From Saussurea involucrata (lineage: Eukaryota > Streptophyta > Magnoliopsida > Asterales > Asteraceae): DNA of 64,000 bases. Both the position numbers and the translations under genes were made by a program. The notes under the pieces are model-generated. The model had not been told where the DNA came from. It was given only the letters and a program-made list of their open reading frames with translations, and did not search any database. Each line of letters starts with the position of its first letter. Position 1 is the stretch's first letter. Where the stretch lies: assembly GCA_033807775.1 (NCBI GenBank), contig CM066326.1, positions 92,108,873-92,172,872 on the forward strand. Reading direction: 5' to 3'. Positions 1 to 10,079 of this stretch are shown here, piece after piece.

Positions 1-1450
1 TTTTATGGTTAGTGTATACACTTGACGCCATACAAATAGTGCCTCCAAATCTTGAGAGCAAAACACCATCAAATCTTACATACCGATCGATCCCACATAG
101 GGCTACATACCCGGTTCATGAGGTCCATGAACGTTGCGGGTGCATTGGTGAGCCCGAAAGGCATCACCACAAACTTGTAAATGGCCCTAACGTGAACGAA
201 AGGCCGTCTACTCCGTATCCTCTCTCCTCACCCGCATCCGATGATACCCCGATAACTCATCGGACAATACGTCAGCAAACTCCCGTACAACCGGCACATC
301 CTCCGCAGTCTTCTTCTCTCCGACGCCGCGCGTGTCTATCACATACGCTAATTACCCCTAGCCACTGTGCTGCAAGTATTTCCGAGCTCTTACACCCGAA
401 CATAATGCTGGGGTCCGCCTGGGTGAGTCGCCCTGAACTAGCATTTCTCCCCCGCTTGGGGTTCGAACTTGTACTTGTTTGCGACGACAAACAATCTCAG
501 CATCAAAAGCATCCATCCAATCCATGCCCACAGTCACGCACAACTCCCGCATAGCGATCGGAATCAAATCAATCGGGAACCTCACACCAGAGATCTCCAA
601 AGTGCACCCCCGGTACACGTCAGTAACCGCCAGGGTCCTGTCTTCAGCAACTGCAACCACAAGTGGACAGCCTAACCGTCCTACAACTCGGCCCCAAACA
701 CTCACTGACTATGTGAGACACGGAAGGATGAGTAGCCCCGCTATCAATCATCACCCCAGCAAGCACCGAGTTAACCAAGAACGTACCTGTCACCACTTTA
801 TATGTAGCTTGTGCCTCCTCCACTCCCAGTTGATGAACTCTACCTCAGGCCGCCTCCATCACTACAGCAAGTGAAGCATACTTCGCAGTACTCACGAACT
901 CCCTGATCTTGGTACGTAACATATCCTTGTACCGTGTCCTCTTCATGTCCTCAAAAGCAGCATGCTAAGGATAGAATAATGTCATTTCCGTGAACTTTCG
1001 GTTCACCTCCTTTATGGCCTCCGCAGTCTGAGAGAGCTCCAAGAACTCTTTGACACTCCTCTCCATCTCCACTAGAGGCACATGCTCTACACGAAACATA
1101 CGACGAACTCCTCCCAGGTCAAGTAGTGCGCCCGTTAAGCATCAAAGTAGTAGCACACCAGTCTTTCGCTCCGTCTCGTAACAGATTCACCGCGAAGCGA
1201 ACCTTCTAGTTCGCAGGACAACCACCGGTAAGGAATGTGCACTCCATAACCGATCCCGACTCTCTTGTTCGGGGCTGCCCACCTGCAGGGGGTGGAATCG
1301 CCGCGATGCGCTCCTCCATCGACACTATTACCTCATCACGAATGGCGGTAATAATTTCGGGGATCGCCTCCTCCAAATATGCGTCACCTCGACCGCAAAC
1401 ATCTCACGAATCTGATCAGCAATAATTCCAGCATCAGCATCTGGATCAGC
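1..1450 (-). pseudogene. decayed gag-pol of gypsy element A
   Basis: Minus-strand translations show fragments in pol order. The RT motif MPFGLTNAPATF lies near 127-165. A protease-to-RT linker (358-705 frame) contains VGMDWMDAFDAEIV, followed by an ARKYLQ block typical of plant gypsy polyproteins. Gag-like pieces occupy roughly 900-1425. Frames are interrupted by stops and shifts throughout, and no clear zinc-knuckle region is visible between gag and protease. The long plus-strand open frames here, for example 12-554, are antisense shadows of this pseudogene. Confidence 0.75.
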
Positions 1451-1649
1451 ATTGTTGTTCCTCCTTAACGAGCTACTAGCACACATTAAAACCTGCTAAC
1501 TACGCTCATACTCAACTCTTCGGATTCTCCGTGACTTTCCCCGACTCGAGCACGGATCCCGTGCTTCAGATAGTAGGAGCTCTGCTACTACCCTTCACAC
1601 CTATCCTTACTCGTTTCGAGTCCTGTCCCGGGACGTCCAAGTAGTTGCT

Positions 1650-2400
1650 TACCACAAACAAACACATATGCCCATTCCGGCATATGCAAACACTTTTCCT
1701 AGCTCCCTAGAAAAGTCGTAATACCCCACTACCCTTGCTAGAACGGAACCCCCACTAGCCCTGACGAGTCGCCTCGTGAACGCACAGTCGTATACAGTGG
1801 AAACCAGATAGACATTCGAATATAAGATTCTATCCTACAACGGTTGGACTCAAACAAGAGCTGCGCAATAGAACTAAATCTAACATTCTAAGGCTATTCG
1901 GTTCCTACCGCATACAGCCTATAGTGCATTCGCTTAACAACCTATCAAGGTTAGCATAAGTTCCTAATAGCAAGTAACAACCATACAATACCACAAAATC
2001 CACGTAAGCAATCTAGCATACATACTCCTATGTTCTAGAAAGCAATCTAGCATACGTACTCATATGTAAACGCTATTCCCAGCTCACTAGGAATTTCATC
2101 TCATCCCACTACTCTTGCTACAACGGAATCCCTGTTAGCCATAACGAGTTGCCTCGCGAATACCCAGTCGCACGCAGCGTGAATCAAATAGACATTCGAA
2201 TACAAGATTCTATCCTAGAACGGTTGGACTCAAACAAGAGCTGCGCAATAGAACTAAATCAAATATTCTAAGGCTATATGATTCTTACTGCATGCAACCT
2301 ATAGGGCCTTCACTTGACAACCTACTATAACTAGCATTGATTCCTACTAGCAAGCAGTCATCGTACAGTACAGTGTAAACAACCTCGGCAATTTAGCATG
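1650..2400 (-). repeat. 380-bp tandem duplication in leader of element A
   Basis: Two diverged direct copies lie between gag and the primer-binding site. The landmark GACATTCGAATA occurs at 1811 and 2191, giving a 380-bp period, and long stretches around GGTTGGACTCAAACAAGAGC recur at the same spacing. The copies differ at many positions, so the duplication is not recent. It lies in what would be the 5' leader of the element's RNA. Confidence 0.75.
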
Positions 2401-2617
2401 CATACCCTATGCCTAGAAAGCAATAAATACACTAAGTGCTGTACCTTCCCAATTGGCGTCGGCTGACTGTACACACTGCGCCCACGATCACCGTTTCCCA
2501 AACGGGCTTTCTCCGTTCATTTATTTTCAAAGATTTTAATAAGAGAGTTAAAAAAAAACTTCATAGCCGCAACTTGAGACCAAACACACCGAGATGTGTT
2601 TGATTCACTCAAGCTGT

Positions 2618-2629
2618 GCTCTGATACCA
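2618..2629 (-). other. primer-binding site of element A (initiator tRNA-Met type)
   Basis: On the minus strand this reads TGGTATCAGAGC, the usual plant LTR-retrotransposon site complementary to the 3' end of initiator tRNA-Met. It lies 3 nt from the LTR edge at 2633, which fixes orientation and LTR boundary. Confidence 0.85.
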
Positions 2630-2901
2630 AGTTGTAACGTCCCAAAAATTACAAGGAATTTAAAATTTTAAAACATGCATTTCATTATAAAACAATCACA
2701 ATTTAATAATTCGTAACTCAAATGAAGTTAACGTCGTTAACTCGTATAGTCAATAAAGTTTATGCAGCGGAAATTTCATAAAATAAAATCCAAAGGTTTG
2801 AAAGTGAAACTTAAACAATTCTTGACACTCCGCGCCTAGTGTGTGTACCGTCAAGCCCGACTGCCGCTCGCACCTGAAATCACAACATATTGGGAAAAGG
2901 G

Positions 2902-2916
2902 TAAGCTAAACGCTTA
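2902..2916 (-). other. conserved LTR hairpin, element A copy
   Basis: Sense strand: CACTAAGC, loop GTTTA, GCTTACCC. The stem is TAAGC/GCTTA (5 bp). It is equivalent to the hairpins in LTRs B, D, E and F, but with an A-T pair where E and F have G-C. Confidence 0.65.
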
Positions 2917-3035
2917 GTGATTCCTATCACACACGCAGGTAGCAACCCCACGTATATCGCCCCTACTCGCCAGTAGGCAACATCACCATCACCACGGATA
3001 TAAATCCACATAACAATTAACGTATAAATACGAAC

Positions 3036-3230
3036 CTCGGTCCCACCGAGCACACCAAAAATATATCGATACAAGCTCAGTCCCACCGAGCCCTCGGTCC
3101 CACCGAGTAAAGACATTGATACAAGCTCAGTCCCACCGAGCCCTCGGTCCCACCGAGTAAAGATAATACAATTGTACTAGCTCAGTCCCACCGAGCCCTC
3201 GGTCCCACCGAGCCCCCCAGTCCCACTGAG
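3036..3230 (-). repeat. eight CTCGGTCCCACCGAG-type palindromes in LTR A
   Basis: Eight copies of a 15-nt imperfect palindrome, alternating CTCGGTCCCACCGAG and CTCAGTCCCACCGAG, partly in pairs separated by short AT-rich spacers. Each unit can form a six-pair stem with a three-base loop. The cluster lies about 120-320 bp upstream of the conserved hairpin in the sense direction. Confidence 0.85.
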
Positions 3231-4559
3231 GTGTACACAAGCATACATAATTCACATACACATTCAACAGATCACAACTAGATATCACATCCCAACTAAT
3301 TCACGTAAACACGTAATAACACATAATAACACGTAACACAAAATAACGATATGCATGAAATTCCTAACTACGCGGTGAGAGAACTCACCTCAAAGCAAAG
3401 CGACGCGCTCCCGAGCCGCAACACCAGTACGTCAACCTTCCTAACTTTTTCCCACCTAATTACGCACTAGAAACGTCAACGGAAGGTCCCAACTCACGAC
3501 ACTTTTACTAGTTTAACGAAACTAAAATTCCAGCTTTTATACTAAAAACGCAGGTCTGTTCGGGACCCATTTTACCCCTGCTAAACTGATCAAACCAAAA
3601 ATCTAATTCGACATTATGGAAGTTCAATGTCTTACGGTTCCAGGGACGTATCGCACGCGTCCTAACGATATTCCTAGCACTCTATATGAATTTTACAAAA
3701 ACACCTCTCAGAGCAGCTAAAACAGGACCTGTCCGTATAAAATGGCAATTTGACACTAGTTATCGCCCGAACTGGTTTTTCCACAAAACATATAAAAGTT
3801 ACTAGACTCAGAATGGGAACTTTTGGCACCAGTTTCATCCCAATCAGACATTCCTAACAGAATATATAGCTTTGACAAAACAGGGCAGAAACTGCACGAT
3901 TTACATAAAATGATAACTTTTGAACTTGAACCCAATAAGTTATCTTAATCCAAACAGACCCACGAAGAAACATGACTTACTGAATTAGGGTTAACATGGG
4001 CTGAACAAAACCATGCACCACCCACTGCCGCCTCCGGCGGTGGTGGTGGCTGGCGGTATTCTCGCGACGAACAAAACGAAAAGACACGGAAAGGAAAACG
4101 AACGATTACCTCGCTGCAACTCCTCCTTCTTCTCTATTCCGGTAGCAAGCAGTGGCATTCCTCTCCTTCCTGGCGTCTCTCACTCTCCGGCGAACACTCT
4201 CCCTCTCTCTCCTCTCGCCGGCGACTACACTCCCTTTCCCTCTCGATTTCTTTCTCTCTAGCTTTCTTCTTGGCCGAACACACAACAAGGGGGGGATGGA
4301 GAAAGGTTTTTGGGAGTTTCTAGCATGAAACCGAAGGGGGAAGAGGAAGGGAGGGTCTCTTGGCTGATCCCTTGCCAAACTTTGGTGAAATGCCCCAATT
4401 AGCCCCTCAACTTTCCTTTCCTTGCAAAAACCCAAAAAGGTTGACTCATTTAACTTTTTGGTCCGATTCGACTAACCCCGCTAATGGAAACCACATTAAA
4501 TCCAACTTAAAAGAAAAGAATTAATAAAAGAAATTACATACCGGGGTACGAGCTTTACA

Positions 4560-5372
4560 GGTGTCCGGACTCTTTAGCGTCCGGAAAAGTAGGGTCGTCC
4601 GGAAAACCTGAGTTATCCGGATACTTTTGCTGAGTTGTTGTTTTATGCCCGTTTATTCAGGGAAGTCGATCTGGAAGTTTGGAACTGTTTAGAATTGAGA
4701 AGTAAGAGCCTCAGGTGAGTTTTCTAAACTAAAATGTGTGGCTTTTAAAGTGTTTTCAAAATGTGTTATGAATGTTGAGAATTGCCATGCTTTATTATTA
4801 TGCTTTAATTGCATGAAAGTTGTTTAAAGTTTTATGTAGAATGTATGCATACATCAAGGAGACGTAAACTGGCAAAGACGGGAGAGTAGTTCCGCCAGCT
4901 CTCGTGCGGGAAGGGAGGTCCCTATATGCCAGGAGCGAGGCTCCGCAAGGCAGCATGAGGCTGACTCGTTGTCACCTTCGGGTGGCTTCAGGGTGTCAGA
5001 TTACGAGGAGGCGGACTTTAGTCCGTATATGATTTTGACGTGTTGAGTATGAATGTTTAAAGCTGAAAAGATAAACTGTTTTTAAATGCTTTGATAACGG
5101 TTAGGAGGGACTCACTAGACCTCATGGTCTAACCCTCGCATTTCCAAATTAAAACCTTTTCAGGTAAGCAGGTTTCCAGGAGCTCGGGCAAATAGGCTAA
5201 GCTTAGCAAGAAGAGTCATGAAGCATAGTGACACTCTAGTTATTAGTTTTTCTCAGTTGTGTAGGTCATTTCCGCAAACCTATTTGAATATTTGTAACGA
5301 AATTTTGAGACCGTGATTTTGGGATGTTATGAAATTGATGTTTTGCATGATAATTTTGGTTGGGTCTTTATA
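4560..5372 (+). repeat. distal part of 5' LTR of element B
   Basis: 813 bp collinear with 31528-32340 without net indels. It starts abruptly in GGTGTCCGGAC at the junction with element A and ends TCTTTATA just before the primer-binding site. It carries the shared hairpin (5116-5131). The missing proximal part is explained by the insertion of A. Confidence 0.85.
5116..5131 (+). other. conserved LTR hairpin, element B 5' copy
   Basis: CTCAC TAGACC TCAT GGTCTA ACCC: a six-pair stem TAGACC/GGTCTA with a four-base loop, in the same CTCACTA...ACCC context as the other gypsy LTRs. Confidence 0.7.
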
Positions 5373-5374
5373 GT

Positions 5375-5387
5375 TGGTATCAGAGCC
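5375..5387 (+). other. primer-binding site of element B
   Basis: TGGTATCAGAGCC, initiator tRNA-Met type, 2-3 nt after the LTR end at 5372. It establishes plus-strand orientation for element B. Confidence 0.85.
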
Positions 5388-6601
5388 GTAGCTTAAGGGA
5401 TTTAGGTGACCGGACGGGCCTAAACTTAAACTTGGGAGTAGAAATCACAACTGAGAATCAGGAAATGCGTTAGGAGGGCACTAATGTAGATACATGAAAC
5501 GCGTTAGGAGGACACCATTATAGAGATAGGACTAATAGGGTACTGAGGACTGTCATGTAAGGTAAGTTTGAAATTCCACCTGGCCAGTGTAATTGCGAAC
5601 TTACAGGTACATGTATGTGTTTAACCTGCCTTATTATTCCGAATTGGTAGTCAAAAGCTAGTGTTTATGTCGTGTGCCAAGACTGTAGGATGCCGGTAAG
5701 ATCACTAAGAAGTAGATTGAGACTCATTGATGGGGAGATATCGTAGAAGATCAGTTATGATGCGATGTATGAATACATCGTAGAGAAGGAAGTTGTTTGG
5801 AATGTATTGAGTCGTCTAGAGTTAGATCTTCGTGGGTTCGAAGAGAATGAGCGATTACTTGTGAGTAAGACTCCTGGTTCAGGAGAGTCCCGATTCTAGA
5901 AATCGTGGGGGAGATCAATTGGGATGATGAGAAAGGACAATGTCGAGATCTTGAAAGCGTAAGTTCAATAGCAAGTGCAAGATTGGGGCATTGACTCTTT
6001 AGTCGAGCTTTTCAGTGGCAGGAACGTTGAAGGGAGATATCAGTAGAGAATTAAAAGCGTGTAGTGGTAGAATGTGAGAAAATTGTTCAAGGGGAGAATA
6101 GTATGGAATGGTTGAGTAAGTGGGATGTGGAAAGCATGTTCAGCAAGTTATTGCATGACCGAGAGGGCGACCGTTGGTCGTAGGTAGAATGTCAAGGATA
6201 AACTCAGCGAGTAAAGCAGTTGACCTTGTTAGAGTGAGTAGCCTTCAAATGCAAGTAGAGTCTCATGCATGGTGTCCTTTGATGTAACATGAAATTTTCA
6301 CGATTTAAGTTAAACGTGTAAAGATAAATTTTTGATCGAAAATGAGTCAGGATGTGCACGCGTATGTTTAAAGAAAAAGATGATTTCATTCACATGGCAC
6401 AATGAAGTTTCGATTTTTATAATTTGTAAAGTATTTCACTCTTTTCATGACGAGTTAAATATTTGCAAAAAGCCAAGGAAACGATTGAATGCAAACCTTT
6501 TATAACCAAAATAAGTATTGACATGTTGAAGTTACATAAATGAGTATGAAAACCGACTGGTTTACTTCGTGTCGGTAATTTCTCTCAGGATGGGGTCGTA
6601 T
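5388..6601 (+). other. left internal region of element B, no intact gene
   Basis: About 1.2 kb between the primer-binding site and the copia insertion. Short open stretches occur (for example around 5730-5895), but I cannot match them with confidence to a gag domain and stops break every frame. It is best read as leader plus decayed or replaced gag. The 5-bp copia target duplication GAAAA begins at 6602. Confidence 0.55.
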
Positions 6602-6606
6602 GAAAA

Positions 6607-7573
6607 TGTTGATCCAAACCCTCAGTGATTTGATAATGACCCTCTCTTATATACTTAGTGAAAATTGTAAGTAAACAATATGTATCAGAGTTTCACTATC
6701 GCTGATAAGTACTAAGATCTTACAGTACCGCTGATAGGAACTCTCGCTCTTTAAATTAAACATTCAGCGAAACTGTTCGTCATAAATGCTCTGAGTCTGT
6801 TCAGTCATTATGATGATCGCTGATAAGTTAGTTGTTTACTTATGATCCCTGAAGACAAGTTTCACGTCAACAAAGGTTCTACGCTGAAGTCGAAGATCAA
6901 GCTCAAGAACCAGCGACAAGTCTCCTAATGAACTGAGGCGGATCAGCGAAGACTCAGATTTGTCCACTCAACGTGAAGTATCAAGTACAAGACTTCAGCT
7001 ATCGCTGAACTCTATCATTCGCTGATATGAAATGATAGATCGTTGAATCAACGAAAGCTGATCATGAAGTCCTCCGTACAAAGTACTTTTGTCTTAACCT
7101 CCCTTGCACGACTCCGTACGAAATGTCAGAAAAGAACCTCCGACTGTCTGAAATCGTACAACCACTCTGATACTACACGGTTCATCCATGCGGCTACTAA
7201 GGTTGTCAACCAAGGTCAATGACATGCAACCAACCAGCTGATGACACGTGTAAAGTGTATACTGACTTGCATTAAATGCATGCAGTATATAAAGAGATGA
7301 ACCCACTTCATTTGAAGTAACTTGCTAACTCTGGACAAGTTCAATCTCTTATCTCAAGATAGGTTATTATTAGTAATTTCCTTATCTCTCTTAGTGCAAG
7401 AAACCTTAGTGTTCCAACTTGTTTAGATTTAGGTTTATCCTTAATCTTGTTTCCGCAACAAGCTGTAAATTGTTAATGATTTATCAATAAACAATTTAGA
7501 AAAGTAAAATCTGTGTGTTTGTATTCAACCCCCTCCCCCTTCTACAAACTTGTATAGGCCTTCGGGACCAACA
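6607..7573 (+). repeat. 5' LTR of copia element C
   Basis: 967 bp, TGTTGATCC to GGGACCAACA. It contains a TATA box (7286-7293), an ACACGTGT palindrome (7244-7251) and an AATAAA (7486-7491) that could act in polyadenylation. The segment 6700-7025 has eight copies of CGCTGA or its complement. The small minus-strand open frame at 7094-7306 is antisense to the promoter and repeats in the other LTR; I do not treat it as a gene. Confidence 0.92.
7244..7293 (+). promoter_or_regulatory. LTR promoter of element C: ACACGTGT plus TATA box
   Basis: ACACGTGT at 7244-7251 contains a G-box/ABRE-type CACGTG core, and TATATAAA lies at 7286-7293. The arrangement repeats in the 3' LTR (TATA at 27216-27223). 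Transcription would be expected to start roughly 30 bp after the TATA box, putting the R region near 7320. The family of bZIP or bHLH factor is inferred only from the core motif. Confidence 0.65.
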
Positions 7574-7575
7574 AG

Positions 7576-7587
7576 TGGTATCAGAGC
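7576..7587 (+). other. primer-binding site of element C
   Basis: TGGTATCAGAGC, initiator tRNA-Met type, two bases after the 5' LTR end. Confidence 0.9.
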
Positions 7588-7653
7588 GGATTTGTTTAAT
7601 CTCATAAACAAGATCTAATCTAAGATATTTCTCTTCCTTGCTATTATCTGAAA

Positions 7654-10067
7654 ATGGCCACCAACACAAACACAAATTATATAGACAATGGTTCTCTTGC
7701 TAAACCTCCCAGATTTTCCAAAGATAACTTCAACTTATGGAAAAATAGGATGACACTCTTCTTAGAAGGTGTAGACCCTACTATGCCTTACTATCTCGAA
7801 AATGGTCCATTCATCCCTGTAAGAATTGATGCTGCAGTTCCAGGCGCTGAGAATAGACCTGCTATTCCAGAAAGGCTGGTACCTAAGGAAATCCTTCAAT
7901 GGACTGACGAAGATAAGAAGAAAGTGGCTATAGATACAAAAGCCAGATCCATACTATCCATGGCTCTTCCTGACGAAGTCTACCATTCCGTCATGAATCT
8001 GAAAACATCAAAAGCCATGTGGGACACAATATGTGTTCAGTATGAAGGAACGTCTGAAGTCCAGGACTCAAGAAAGATCAACCTGGTAAGACAATACGAA
8101 AGCTTCATTTCTGGTAAGAATGAAACTCTCTCTGAAGTTCACCAACGTTTTAATTGTTTAATTATAGATCTGAAAACTGTTGGTAAGGAATATTCTAACT
8201 TTGAAGTGCTGACAAAGTTTCTAGAATGTTTACCTGAAAGCTGGGACAATTATTCTATGTGTCTCAAGCTGTCAAAGGATCTAAAATCAATGACCCTTGC
8301 TACCTTATATGGCACGTTGCTGAATCATGAGCAATCAAGCCATCTTAAGAAGAATCTTGTAAAAGATTCCAAAAGCACCCCTGTTGCTTTAATCTCAGAA
8401 GAACTCTCTACTCAGCGACCCTCGGTCACTATCACTGAGTTAGAGAGTAACTCTGAAAGGTCATCAGATTCTGATTATTCAGATAATGATGAATCTTTGG
8501 CTCTCCTAACTAAGAAGTTCAGGAGATTTGCCAAAAAGAAAATGTTTAAAAAGAAAAAACCTCTTTCCATAACTGACAAGCCTAGATCATCAGCTTTTGT
8601 TGATAAGGCTACTGCTACCTGTTTTAACTGCGAAAAGACAGGACATTTCGCTAACGAGTGCAGATCTAAGAAAGTTTCTAGACCCTCAGCTTTTACAAAG
8701 AAATCCTTTGTTCCAAGGAATAAAGATGACAAATATTCAAAGCTGAAAGAAAAATATGCAAAGCTGAAAATCTTTAAGAAGAATAAAGGCCTGATGGCTG
8801 ACTATGATTGGGCTGCTTCTGATGAAGAAGCATCATCATCTGACTCTGAAGATGATGAAGCAAATCTATGTCTTATGGCCAAGATTGAAGAAGAGGAAGA
8901 AAGTTCAGACATTCCCTCCACTTCAACATCTGCTATTCAGGTATCACCTTCTTTCTTTACCAATATTGCAAATATTGATGAAGCTGATAGTCTCCGTAAG
9001 ATCGATCTCTTGACTAGAAGTTTATACGAAGCCATGAACGGCAAAACTGTGGTTGAAAACCAAAATCTTGATCTCGCTGAAAAGCTTAAAAACTGCCACC
9101 TTCAAATAGAAAAGCTTTCTAAAATTGAAGAAGATTTTAAAGATCAAGTATATTTAAATCAGCTAGTCAAAATCGAACGAGCAGAAGCTATCGCTGCATT
9201 AAAGGCTGAAAAGCTACTGTTGAAGGATGGTGTAATTCTTCAACAAAGATCACTGAGATAATAAAGTCTCAGATTCCCCTGAGTGATAAACGTGGTTTGG
9301 GTTACAAATATGAAACTCCAAAACCAACCACTAAGCGTTCAATGCTTAAATTTGGAACGTTCGTATCCCCAGTCGCTGATACTTCATCTTCTCAGTGCTC
9401 CTCGTCCGTTACACCAATCCCTGAGGAAACTCCTACCTCCTCAAAAGGCAAGGAGAAAATGGTTTATTCAAAACCTACCTCTGTCTTTAAAGACAAAGGT
9501 AAAGGAATTGTTATTTACCAGAATCCTCAGAAGGGTACCTTAGTACCAAAACTGAATGCTTCTAAAGCTTCAGTGGCTCATCCCTCTGGATCAAGGAAGC
9601 AGATATATGGATTTATTCAGCGATCTACTCCTAGACTCAGATTGGATGTCCTTGGTAAGAAATCTGAAGAACTGAATGTTCGTCCCATTTCTAAAGCCAA
9701 TAGTTTACTTGGTGCTGGCACTTCTAATTTGAAATTAAAAGCTCAGCATTCAAATGGTCCTAGAACTACTTTTAGATATAGGAAATGTTATCACTGTGGA
9801 CTTACCGATCATATTGCTAGTAAGTGCCCCACAGCCACCAAAGCTGAAAAGATAGCTAAGGTGAAGATTGCCCCCAAGGCAAAGAAGACCAACCCTGGTG
9901 CAAATCAGGTCAAAGTGAATTCTACCACTGAGGTTAAGAAATTAACCAAAGTGAAGAAAGACAAAGCTGAATCTTCAAATGCTGCGAAGACTGCTGAACC
10001 TTCCATTCCAACTACTTCCACTGACAAACGTGTATACATGGTTAAGTGGGTACCCAAGAAAAACTAA
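7654..10067 (+). pseudogene. gag: copia gag, frameshifted
   Basis: Frame 1 (7654-9261, 535 codons) begins with a UBN2-type gag region (KDNFNLWKNRM near residue 24) typical of copia gag and contains a zinc knuckle CFNCEKTGHFANEC. The reading then continues in another frame (open through 9297-10067) with a second knuckle CYHCGLTDHIASKC. Similarity-style continuity points to a small indel near 9225-9245. The product would coat the RNA in virus-like particles. The last in-frame codon before protease is TAA (10065-10067), in the same frame as pol. Two knuckles and large size fit Sirevirus gag. Confidence 0.85.
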
Positions 10068-10079
10068 TCTTCCTTTGTA

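Larger units (their letters stand above)
1..4559 (-). mobile_element. Ty3/gypsy element A, cut by the window edge
   Basis: Read on the minus strand this is LTR (4559 to 2633), primer-binding site, leader with a tandem duplication, decayed gag, protease-linker and the start of reverse transcriptase; the rest lies off the left edge. The sequence at 4560 is the interior of element B's LTR: it matches 31528 onward without a gap. A is therefore inserted in B's 5' LTR. The expected 5-bp target duplication on this side would be GGTGT at 4560-4564; its partner is outside the window. The RT and protease-linker signatures match plant chromoviruses. Coding parts are heavily broken, so this copy is dead. 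Confidence 0.8.
2633..4559 (-). repeat. 5' LTR of gypsy element A
   Basis: On the plus strand it begins TGTAACGTCCC and ends CTTTACA, giving TG...CA termini, about 1927 bp. The left edge is set by the adjacent primer-binding site and the right edge by the junction with element B's LTR at 4560. It contains eight imperfect palindromes (3036-3230) and a short hairpin (2902-2916) shared with other gypsy LTRs in this window. The open frames at 4013-4261 and 4106-4435 lie inside this non-coding LTR and are not genes. Confidence 0.8.

Noticed and set aside
12..874. Plus-strand open frames of 131-180 codons
   Set aside because: They are antisense to the gypsy pol remnant; the minus strand shows RT and protease-linker motifs.
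4013..4435. Overlapping open frames on both strands
   Set aside because: They lie inside the LTR of element A and have low-complexity composition.
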